Origin: an uncultured Oscillospiraceae bacterium
GTDB taxonomy: Bacteria > Bacillota > Clostridia > Oscillospirales > Oscillospiraceae
Direction: 5' to 3'
NCBI GenBank assembly: GCA_900764755.1
Contig: CAAFPE010000102.1
Span: forward strand, 1 to 64,000
DNA: 64,000 nucleotides
Notes under the pieces: generated by a model
The model's input: only the letters and a program-made list of their open reading frames with translations
The model's database searches: none
Told to the model about the DNA's origin: nothing
In this document: in pieces, positions 55,397-62,182 of the stretch
Layout of the letters: every line of letters begins with the position of its first letter
Position numbering within the stretch: position 1 is the stretch's first letter
Made by a program: the position numbers and the translations under genes

Positions 55397-55897
55397 ATGT
55401 CAAACAAAAGAAACCGGGATGAGAAGTCCAGGCCGCCAGAGCAACGCCCGTGTGCGGTTGATACCCACCCGACCGTCTGTAACCTCTGTGGGGGTCAGGT
55501 GATCTACACCTCCAATGAGCGCGTGTATGGACGCAAATACGGCAGCGGCTACTGCTATCTATGCACATGCTGCGGGGCCTACGTCGGCACACATGAGCCA
55601 AGGCCCAGGGAGGCCCTGGGCCTTCTGGCCGACAGCCGTATGCGCAAGGGAAAAGTCATGTGCCACGCCCTGTTTGATGCGCTGTGGAAGGGCAAGCCGA
55701 AGGCGCGCCGGAAGCGGGGGGCGCTCTATGAGTGGCTTGCCGAACAAATGGGACTCCCTCTTGCGGACTGCCATTTTGGGTACTTTGACCTTCGGCAACT
55801 GCGTCAGGCATACCGGCTGCTCTCAGACGTCCAGGGGCTTCCCATGCGATATGATAACCGTGGGCGCATTTTCTTTGAAGAGCGCCGCTCGGCTTGA
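55397..55897 (+). CDS. zinc-finger protein, DUF3268 type
   Basis: The 166-residue product follows the DUF3268 pattern: C-N-L-C-G-G-Q-V-I-Y (about 28-37), V-Y-G-R-K-Y-G-S-G-Y-C-Y-L-C (about 43-56), G-A-Y-V-G-T-H, then M-R-K-G-K-V-M-C-H-A-L-F-D-A-L-W and Y-E-W-L-A. The Cys pairs probably bind zinc. Proteins of this type occur in phages and integrative elements; the role is unknown. ATG 55397 follows GGAGAGG. Confidence 0.8.
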   Translation: MSNKRNRDEKSRPPEQRPCAVDTHPTVCNLCGGQVIYTSNERVYGRKYGSGYCYLCTCCGAYVGTHEPRPREALGLLADSRMRKGKVMCHALFDALWKGKPKARRKRGALYEWLAEQMGLPLADCHFGYFDLRQLRQAYRLLSDVQGLPMRYDNRGRIFFEERRSA

Positions 55898-55982
55898 CAG
55901 ACAAAGGCATAGCAACGGCTCCGACCGGTCGTTCCGCTGAAGCCGGAAGGCCGGGGATAACCTGGAAAGGGTATGCGGCCGC

Positions 55983-56011
55983 TTGCTAAATCCTTGATAA
56001 TCCGGTATAAT
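55983..56011 (+). promoter_or_regulatory. promoter of the Rpn-type nuclease gene
   Basis: TTGCTA, a 17-nt spacer and a perfect TATAAT lie 28 nt before the start codon. The gene is therefore independently expressed, separate from the long operon. Confidence 0.75.
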
Positions 56012-56038
56012 AATCATAGTGAAAGAGAGGTGCCGACT

Positions 56039-56896
56039 ATGCCGGAGATGAAGCGCAGCATCAAGGATTCCGTGTTCACCATGCTGTTCCAAGACCCGGA
56101 ATATCTCCGCCAGCTCTATCTGACCCTTCACCCGGAGGATGCCGGGGTCCTGCCAGAAGATATGAAGTTAATCACGCTGGAGAACGTCCTGACCACTGGG
56201 ATTTATAATGACCTGGGCATCCAGGTGCGGGACCGGCTGATCCTGCTGGTGGAGGCCCAAAGCACATTTTCTGCCAACATCACGCTGCGGATGCTGCTCT
56301 ACCTGGCGGCCACCTACAAGGAATATGTGAAAGAGCGGAAACTGGACCTGTACGCCGGGAAAGCGGTTTCGATCCCGAGGCCGGAGCTGTATGTGGTCTA
56401 TACCGGCCGGCGGGAAACGCCCGATACACTACTGCTGTCCGGACTCTATGAAAGTGCTCCGGAGGATGGCAGGGTGCAGCACATGGAGCTGGCCGTCCAG
56501 ATCCTGCGGGATGATGGAAGCGGCAGCGTCATCGATCAATATGTCCGTTTCTGCCAGATTTCCGACGAGATGCGTGGAAAGCATGGTGCGACGCTGAAGG
56601 CTGTTCAGGAAACCCTGCGTGAGTGTGTCCGCCAAAACATACTGGCGCCATTTCTGATGACACGGGAAAAGGAGGTTTCTGACATTATGATCTCGCTCTT
56701 TAACCAGGAAGAAATTCAAGCCATCCACGACTACAATGTTGCCAAACAGGCGCAGGAAACCGCTCTGAAGCAGACTGTACTGCTCATGCGGGATCTTGGC
56801 GTGGCCAGAGAGGAAGCCGTGCGCCAGCTTGCGAAGCGGTATGACCTTCTCCAGAACGATGCAGAGACGGCGGTACGCCAGTATTGGACCATCTGA
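56039..56896 (+). CDS. Rpn-family (PD-(D/E)XK) recombination-promoting nuclease-like protein
   Basis: The 285-residue product fits the Rpn/PDDEXK_2 family once annotated as transposase. It shows D-S-V-F-T-M-L-F-Q-D-P-E-Y-L-R near the N-terminus, T-G-I-Y-N-D-L-G-I (about 55-63) with the catalytic Asp, and I-L-L-V-E-A-Q-S (about 70-77) with the E-x-Q motif. A C-terminal helical part has E-E-A-V-R-Q-L-A-K-R-Y. Rpn proteins cut DNA and raise RecA-independent recombination or limit phages. It has its own promoter and terminator region, so it is probably cargo. Confidence 0.8.
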   Translation: MPEMKRSIKDSVFTMLFQDPEYLRQLYLTLHPEDAGVLPEDMKLITLENVLTTGIYNDLGIQVRDRLILLVEAQSTFSANITLRMLLYLAATYKEYVKERKLDLYAGKAVSIPRPELYVVYTGRRETPDTLLLSGLYESAPEDGRVQHMELAVQILRDDGSGSVIDQYVRFCQISDEMRGKHGATLKAVQETLRECVRQNILAPFLMTREKEVSDIMISLFNQEEIQAIHDYNVAKQAQETALKQTVLLMRDLGVAREEAVRQLAKRYDLLQNDAETAVRQYWTI

Positions 56897-57022
56897 AGCC
56901 GGGCTGCATATGTTCCAACCGGCTCTTGAGGGGAGGGGAGATATAGGCAGCCCGTTTCCTTCGCCGGTCAAAATCTGCGGTGAATGGTAATGCGCCGCAG
57001 AGCCGATTATTCCATCATAAAC

Positions 57023-57062
57023 AAAAAAGGATGTGAGAGCGACTGCTCTCACATCCTTTTTT
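57023..57062. terminator. bidirectional terminator
   Basis: AAAAAAGGATGTGAGAGC and its perfect complement surround a 4-nt loop, giving A and T runs on both sides. It lies 127 bp after the Rpn-type gene. Confidence 0.9.
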
Positions 57063-57423
57063 GCTGCCTGCGGCGCAGGGACTATTCCCAGTTCAGAGGG
57101 GGGGACTGGGCCGTTGCGCCGCCCTTAGAAGAGAGATACGTTCCCCCGCACTTTCACAAGGATTACTCACGCGGAGGCTCATGGCGCCATTCCATTCACA
57201 AAGGTTACTTCGGCGAGCCAAGCGCCATACAGGAGTATCAGACCTGAACGGCTCCTAGAACAATCATTCGTCCTGCTCCAATCTCGGCGCAGGCAGTATC
57301 CGAGCTTCATCGCCCGGCCGAGCCATATTGGCTCTATATAACTGTACCACAAAAAAGATCGCGCTGTCAATTATGGCATTAGGTTCGGTTTTGCTCAAAG
57401 ACATCATCCTTTCTAAAAATGGG
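57063..57423. other. non-coding gap
   Basis: No gene is seen. Short frames have no ribosome sites. Two imperfectly similar blocks (57148-57185 and 57190-57225, sharing TTCACAA-G-TTACT and GCCAxGCGCC-type words) follow one another and may be the remains of a duplication or a junction of the mobile element. No copy of the tRNA-Pro 3' end is found here. Confidence 0.4.
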
Positions 57424-57459
57424 CAAAAGAAAAGCAGGAAACCCGGAAAGGTTTCCTGC
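57424..57459 (-). terminator. terminator of the TIR gene
   Basis: On the minus strand GCAGGAAACC and its complement flank CGGAAA-type loop bases, followed by TTTTCTTTT. It lies 30 bp beyond the stop codon of the TIR gene. Confidence 0.85.
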
Positions 57460-57488
57460 ATAGCGGCGTTGTTGATAAGTGCCTATTA

Positions 57489-58226
57489 CTACTTCCAATC
57501 GTTCTTTCGAATAGTATAAGTGCGGTTGTCCCCTGTTCGAACAACAGAACCTTCTTTCAATAATTTCGATACAAAACGCATAACAGACGCTTGACTTTTC
57601 CCAAGGTGGAGTGAGAGATCTCTTACTGTGACCTCTCCATTCTTGGAAAGGAAATCCAATACTGCCTTCTCGCCCTTGTTAATCAATTCTTGTTTTTCTT
57701 TTTGGGTGGACTCGGATTTTTTAATTATTTCACTTACAATTGCTATTTGACTTGGGTTCTTCCTTCGAGAAAGATTTAGAAAGAAAGTTTCAAGATTACT
57801 GCAGATACAATCAACATACTCTTTTTCCTCGTCTAAAAGAACTTTTCCAATGCCATCTTCACCGAGTTCTATGGTTTTTTTCTGCCGCGACAACCAATAA
57901 TTAATGACTTCAATCTTCTTTTCCACTAAATATAGGGAGTCATCGATTACCAGAACCATTGCTTTCATTTGCCAATCATCCTGCGAAACCAAATAGGACA
58001 TCTCAAGCATGCAATTAAGTGATTTTACATACTCTGCTGTAACTACAAGAATTACATTATCACACGATGCGATTTCACCCATGAACTCATATATGTCATC
58101 ATTTGCAATAAGCTGAGACTTATCCCGTTTTACATCAAATTTCTCTTTAAGCTGTGTTTCAAGTTCATCTGCATATGTATTTCCATCTTTCCAGCAATAT
58201 GAGATGAATAGCGATTGTTTATCCAT
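57489..58226 (-). CDS. TIR domain protein with C-terminal winged helix
   Basis: The 245-residue product has an N-terminal TIR domain (1-140): L-F-I-S-Y-C-W-K-D (6-14), N-V-I-L-V-V-T-A-E-Y (57-66), and a candidate catalytic Glu75 in C-M-L-E-M-S-Y, the position used by NAD-cleaving TIR enzymes. A charged linker helix precedes a winged helix-turn-helix (about 190-242: G-E-V-T-V-R-D-L-S-L-H-L-G-K-S-Q-A). TIR-only proteins often serve in anti-phage defence. A TIR joined to DNA binding is less usual and could tie NAD signalling or autoregulation to DNA. It is AT-rich and stands alone. Confidence 0.82.
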   Translation of the reverse strand: MDKQSLFISYCWKDGNTYADELETQLKEKFDVKRDKSQLIANDDIYEFMGEIASCDNVILVVTAEYVKSLNCMLEMSYLVSQDDWQMKAMVLVIDDSLYLVEKKIEVINYWLSRQKKTIELGEDGIGKVLLDEEKEYVDCICSNLETFFLNLSRRKNPSQIAIVSEIIKKSESTQKEKQELINKGEKAVLDFLSKNGEVTVRDLSLHLGKSQASVMRFVSKLLKEGSVVRTGDNRTYTIRKNDWK

Positions 58227-58350
58227 AAAATCAGCCCCTACGCCAAATTCAAAACTATAATCTGTTGAAATTTTAATGACTTACTGACATTAGTATAGCA
58301 AATTTGGTGCAGTTAGGAAATAAGAAGTTGCGCAGGACGCATCTCAGAAC

Positions 58351-58831
58351 TTAAGTTTGCTTTTTTACACGATAATTTACATATTTCCCACCGGTGTCGG
58401 CCAGAACGATTGTTCCGTCATAGGTTTTCCCGGTACGCAGGGAGCGCAGTCCCTTGACCTTTGCCTTGCCGTTTTTGAGCAAAGCGGCGGCAATCTTAGC
58501 GGTAAGGACCTTCCCGTGCTGTTCGAAGAAACGGTCATTCTTCCATAGGACAAACTGACAGGCACGGTCCGAACAGGCGAAGTACTTCTTGCCCTCATAG
58601 ACCGGCTTGCCGCAGCGGGGGCAGAGGCCCACAGTCTCCTGCTCTGGGGCGAAAAGTTTCTGACCTTCCTCGGAGATAGGCGGCCGCATCCGCCAGCCCC
58701 ACCAGATGCCCGATGTACCAGGAAACAAGCTACCAATTTCCTTCAAAATAGCCATCGGCCCTGGATGTGACACCCAGGACCAATGCGATACTCTTTGCTA
58801 CACTTAACTTTTCAGCAATTATTGGTTTCAT
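58351..58831 (-). pseudogene. internally deleted DNA topoisomerase III (topB) remnant
   Basis: The start at 58831 gives a TopB-type N-terminus (I-I-A-E-K-L-S-V-A-K-S-I-A, then D-G-Y-F-E-G-N), an in-frame TAG, then L-V-S-W-Y-I-G-H-L-V in the same frame. After a deletion and frame change the C-terminal zinc ribbon continues: C-P-R-C-G-K, C-S-D-R-A-C, K-T-Y-D-G-T-I-V-L-A-D-T-G-G-K-Y. The catalytic core of about 500 residues is missing. A 140-codon open frame covering the zinc ribbon remains and could be translated, but it lacks a good start. Such topB genes are common in conjugative elements, so this is probably the scar of one. Confidence 0.8.
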
Positions 58832-58844
58832 AAATTTCTCCCAA

Positions 58845-58872
58845 TTGACTTTTTATGCAAAAGTGCTATAAT
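58845..58872 (+). promoter_or_regulatory. promoter of the small protein at 58905
   Basis: TTGACT, a 16-nt spacer and a perfect TATAAT precede the start by about 33 nt. Confidence 0.75.
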
Positions 58873-58904
58873 TGAGATAAACAAAAAAGGACGGTGTGTG
58901 TAAT

Positions 58905-59186
58905 ATGCCTATGGTTAAAAACATTGAAAAACGGATTTACGACATTGAGGACTTCGAAGTTGTAATCCTACATGATGGTAGAGATGTCCGTGGAGATGCA
59001 AGTCTCCCAACGCAGTATGCAGCGCAAAAAAGAACCAAAAACTCGGCCACAGTTGCTGATTTTAGAACAAAATTCCAGCGGCAGTATCCAGGCTATAGTG
59101 TTAATGTATTACTGGCAAATGGAGACACTGCTCTTGGTCAAATGCAGCTGGGCACAGTAAGAGATACATATCTCGATAGCATGTGA
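58905..59186 (+). CDS. small conserved-type hypothetical protein
   Basis: The 93-residue product shows I-Y-D-I-E-D-F-E-V-V-I-L-H-D-G-R-D-V-R-G-D (about 9-29) and F-Q-R-Q-Y-P-G-Y-S-V-N-V-L, then G-T-V-R-D-T-Y. This pattern recurs in small proteins of many bacterial mobile islands, though I cannot name a family. ATG 58905 is preferred (AAAGGACGG upstream); GTG 58896 is possible. It has its own promoter and terminator, so it is a single-gene unit. Confidence 0.65.
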   Translation: MPMVKNIEKRIYDIEDFEVVILHDGRDVRGDASLPTQYAAQKRTKNSATVADFRTKFQRQYPGYSVNVLLANGDTALGQMQLGTVRDTYLDSM

Positions 59187-59195
59187 TAAATGGAT

Positions 59196-59232
59196 TAAAG
59201 GAGTGTACATCATAAAGTACACTCCTTTATTT
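59196..59232 (+). terminator. terminator after the small protein gene
   Basis: TAAAGGAGTGTAC and its complement with an 8-nt loop are followed by TTTATTTATT. Confidence 0.85.
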
Positions 59233-59437
59233 ATTCTCATTTTCGTATTCCTCTGTGCTCTGCTTGGGCTTGATGAACTTGATGTAAGGGCATTGGAGCT
59301 CTGGAAGCATCCAAAGTAACTTCATCAAGGCAAGAATGAGAAAAACGGCATAGCTGGAGCTATACCGTTCTCTCTTGCCCCACGATGTTTTCTTATCGGG
59401 AGGCACTTTCTGCCCTGTTTTTATATTGTGCGTCCAG

Positions 59438-59857
59438 TTATTTCCCGGTAACGTAGACCGTCTTACTTCTGGTATCGCGGCCGGCGCTATTCTCCGCAAA
59501 GACGGTCACAACCACCTTGTAATCAACCCCGGCCTCGCCGTCGCAATAAATAGTATTGCCATAAGTAAAGCCATCATATTGGCTCATGCCGGAATCATAT
59601 TCATCTTTTGATTCTGCAAGTATCCATCGTGATCCGGATTTCTCATATACTTTGATACTCTCACAGCCAAGTTTATCAGCAATTCCATTTCCGGTGACAG
59701 AAAAAGTGACATTTATTGTACTGCTACGAGATGTGACGTTTATACTGTAGGCATTTATTTGATCGCTTGCCTTGAGTTCAGTAGCAGATGCTGGAATAAT
59801 AAGTGAAAATACGCAAATTGCAGCCAAAAGGAAGGATACAAAACGTTTCTTTTTCAT
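59438..59857 (-). CDS. small secreted protein, paralogue of the one at 140-577
   Basis: The 139-residue product has a signal peptide (K-K-K-R, hydrophobic core, cleavage near A-S-A at 25) and a beta-rich domain with C-E-S-I-K-V-Y-E-K-S-G-S-R-W (about 65-78), Y-x3-G-N-T-I-Y-C and V-D-Y-K-V-V-V-T-V. Alignment by eye with 140-577 gives shared spacing of the KSG-W and VV-x-V strands. It is the last gene of an XRE-sigma-antisigma operon (6 bp after the anti-sigma stop), so it may be the main output or sensor partner of that sigma factor. Confidence 0.7.
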   Translation of the reverse strand: MKKKRFVSFLLAAICVFSLIIPASATELKASDQINAYSINVTSRSSTINVTFSVTGNGIADKLGCESIKVYEKSGSRWILAESKDEYDSGMSQYDGFTYGNTIYCDGEAGVDYKVVVTVFAENSAGRDTRSKTVYVTGK

Positions 59858-59863
59858 TATGAT

Positions 59864-60799
59864 TTACACCTCATAAAATGATTGGATAAGTTCCGTTATA
59901 TTGACGGCGGGGGAATCCACAAACAAAGCATATTCTAAGCAGTCACTAACCCATGTCGCAATAAGACAACCATTGTTGCTGAAAATATAGTGTGTAATTC
60001 CATTGTACTCATATTGCTCAACATTGCCGGCATCTTTTTCATATACCGACGAGATTACATCAAGGTTTTGAGTCACATTAAACCCTATAAAATCAGCCCC
60101 TTGTGTATAGATTATACTAAATCTAACACAGTTTGTTTCTGGATCGACTCCAAGAAATGGCTCATCCGGTTCAAATCCGAGTGGAATTTTAGGATAATAC
60201 AGGGGCAATCCGCGCTCTGCAAATTCCATCTGCAACTCTTGATATTCCTCTGGGATACCGGATGCGGAGTTTTCCGTGCCTTCTTCCGCCTTCTGGGGGT
60301 GGTAGACCGAGTCTTCTTCGTTTTCGTCTGGAAGCGATCCAAAGCTAAACGCGCTCTCGCTCCAACGGGCTATTGCCCCAAACACGTCAATCCCGTAAGC
60401 CTGGACCACCATCATGGTGCCCAACAGACAGGCGGTCATCACCGCCGCCGCCAGACTTGTGCGGATTCTACTACGCAACCGTGCTGGATAGCGCTTCGGC
60501 GGCTTTTGATTTGCTACATTCTCCGGCAGAGAACGAATTCTCTGCTGGAAGGCGGAATAGGACCTTTTTGCGTCTGGATAGTCAGGCATCGGGGCCTTGC
60601 GATCCAGCGCATCAAGATATGCGTCAATCACAGCGGGATCGTAGCTGTCCTCCGCCATGGCGGACAGCGCATCTTCCATTGCCTGCTCAAGTTCAGAAGG
60701 AGACATAGAATTGAGACGTTCCGGAGATGTGTCAAAGCAAGCAGATTGACAATTGGATTGATTTGGTTGACTGGTATGATGGCTCAAAGGAGAATCCAT
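59864..60799 (-). CDS. DUF4367-type transmembrane anti-sigma factor
   Basis: The 311-residue product has a cytosolic N-terminal region (about 1-100) with a helical segment L-E-Q-A-M-E-D-A-L-S-A-M-A that probably binds the sigma factor. One membrane helix follows (about 106-127) and an outside domain (about 185-311: Y-P-K-I-P-L-G-F-E-P, then Y-T-Q-G-A-D-F-I-G-F-N-V, ending I-T-E-L-I-Q-S). The outer domain is of the DUF4367 kind common in clostridial ECF modules. ATG 60799 follows GGAAAGGGGG. It lies 99 bp after the sigma gene. Confidence 0.82.
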   Translation of the reverse strand: MDSPLSHHTSQPNQSNCQSACFDTSPERLNSMSPSELEQAMEDALSAMAEDSYDPAVIDAYLDALDRKAPMPDYPDAKRSYSAFQQRIRSLPENVANQKPPKRYPARLRSRIRTSLAAAVMTACLLGTMMVVQAYGIDVFGAIARWSESAFSFGSLPDENEEDSVYHPQKAEEGTENSASGIPEEYQELQMEFAERGLPLYYPKIPLGFEPDEPFLGVDPETNCVRFSIIYTQGADFIGFNVTQNLDVISSVYEKDAGNVEQYEYNGITHYIFSNNGCLIATWVSDCLEYALFVDSPAVNITELIQSFYEV

Positions 60800-60898
60800 A
60801 GCTGCCCCCTTTCCTCCCCTTCTGCTTGTTATATGTCGCAAGCAGTGGGATTTGTTGCAGCACAGTTAAAAATTTTTTAATCCGGTCCGTATGTACAC

Positions 60899-61372
60899 CT
60901 ACGACTGCTCCAAAAGTTCTCTGCATCGTGTCACTGCACGGAATACCCGACTCCGACAGCCGGAGGCTGAAATTCCAAGCCGATCCGCAATTTCGTCGTA
61001 GCCCATATTCTGTTCAAAGCGCCAACGCAGGATCTTTTGATCCTGCTCTGACAACTGCTTTGGCAAGATGTCTACCAGAGAATCGGGCCAAATTCCTCCG
61101 CTTATACCCAGAAGGGAATCTAACGATACGTGGGAATGATTGTTCAAGCGCCGCTGTTCGTTGCGAGCCAAATTTTGAAGTGCACGCATCAGCCATCCTT
61201 CCGGTGATGGGTGCAGCGCCAGCCTGTCCTTTTGGAACAAGGCCAGAAGAAAGGTATCTTGCACCAGATCCTCGGCCGTTTCTACAGTTCCAACCATGCG
61301 GTATGCTACACGAAGCATTGTGTCGTGCAACGACTCATACAACTCTTGAAACGAGCGATTGGATTGGTTCAA
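60899..61372 (-). CDS. ECF-type RNA polymerase sigma factor
   Basis: The 157-residue product contains sigma region 2 (M-L-R-V-A-Y-R-M-V-G, then A-E-D-L-V-Q-D-T-F-L-L-A-L) and region 4 (L-S-E-Q-D-Q-K-I-L-R-W-R, then G-Y-D-E-I-A-D-R-L-G-I-S). The gap between them is short, as usual for ECF factors. The TTG at 61372 is chosen because CGAGGTGA lies 8 nt upstream; no ATG fits. With the adjacent anti-sigma it forms a signal-transducing pair that responds to an envelope cue. Confidence 0.88.
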   Translation of the reverse strand: MNQSNRSFQELYESLHDTMLRVAYRMVGTVETAEDLVQDTFLLALFQKDRLALHPSPEGWLMRALQNLARNEQRRLNNHSHVSLDSLLGISGGIWPDSLVDILPKQLSEQDQKILRWRFEQNMGYDEIADRLGISASGCRSRVFRAVTRCRELLEQS

Positions 61373-61394
61373 AGCAGATTCACCTCGGGTCTCT

Positions 61395-61733
61395 CTATTC
61401 TTCAAGATCAAATTTGGACAGCATGGAACAGAATTGAACCATGAGTTCAACCTTTTTCGTATCCATATCCATCATGATGTCCAACAGACGTTGCTGTAGG
61501 ATAGACTGCTTGGCTCCGGTGAGCGTGGTGCCTAAGAGCGTATTGCAGTCTGTTTGCAGAGCATTGGCGATGGCAATCAAAGTTGGTAAGCTGACCTGAG
61601 TATGAGCGTTTTCTATATGGCTGATATGCTGGTCGGAAACCTGGATCAGCTCGGCAAGTTCCTTTTGCTTTAATCCCTTTGACAGCCGCTGTTGGCGGAC
61701 GTTCCGGCCAATTTCCTGATAGTCTAACTCCAT
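61395..61733 (-). CDS. XRE-family transcriptional regulator
   Basis: The 112-residue product has an N-terminal helix-turn-helix (G-R-N-V-R-Q-Q-R-L-S-K-G-L-K-Q-K-E-L-A, S-D-Q-H-I-S-H-I-E-N) and a helical C-terminus. It is the first gene of the XRE-sigma-antisigma-secreted operon, with AGGGAGGAAC before the ATG. It most likely autoregulates the operon. Confidence 0.88.
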   Translation of the reverse strand: MELDYQEIGRNVRQQRLSKGLKQKELAELIQVSDQHISHIENAHTQVSLPTLIAIANALQTDCNTLLGTTLTGAKQSILQQRLLDIMMDMDTKKVELMVQFCSMLSKFDLEE

Positions 61734-62182
61734 ATTATTGTGTTCCTCCCTGAATTTGAAAGAAAAGGGCAGAACTATCCTTGACAGATATGGTATCGTA
61801 GTTTATTGTATTTGATAATGGATTATGCGGGCGGAACTGCCTTTATAAATACAGTTTATAAAAAAATTCAAAATCCGTGCAACAAAATCGCCCGAATCAG
61901 ACATATATCGATTAAAGGGATAAAAAGGGAAAACGTGTCGAAAGAGAACGAACCCCTGCAAAGCCATGATAAATCTGTGTTTTGGGCCTATTGTACCGCC
62001 GACCACTTCCGTGTATGACCTCCAGATGTTATATCAAGATTTCCCGATGTCTCCACATACACTTCGATTTCATTTCTGCGATTAGCGGAGCTAGCTGTTT
62101 GAAAAAGTTATATTGTAAAATCATGTCGCAAAGTGTCCTAGGAAAATTGAACACCCTTTTCGAAGGAGGAGTAGCGTAGCCC
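61734..62182 (+). other. intergenic region and possible long 5' leader of the VWA gene
   Basis: On the + strand TTGACA (61781-61786) lies 17 nt from TATTGT (61804-61809), a fair promoter about 370 nt before the VWA start. The short frame 61806-62018 has no ribosome site and is not called. An AAGGAGGAG site lies just before 62183. No riboswitch was recognised. Confidence 0.45.

Noticed and set aside
59227..59499. 90-codon minus-strand frame overlapping the secreted protein's 3' end
   Set aside because: It overlaps a better-supported gene in another frame and lacks a ribosome site; its C-terminal part could be a remnant but nothing is recognisable.
61806..62018. 70-codon frame in the VWA leader
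   Set aside because: No ribosome site and no similarity to known proteins.
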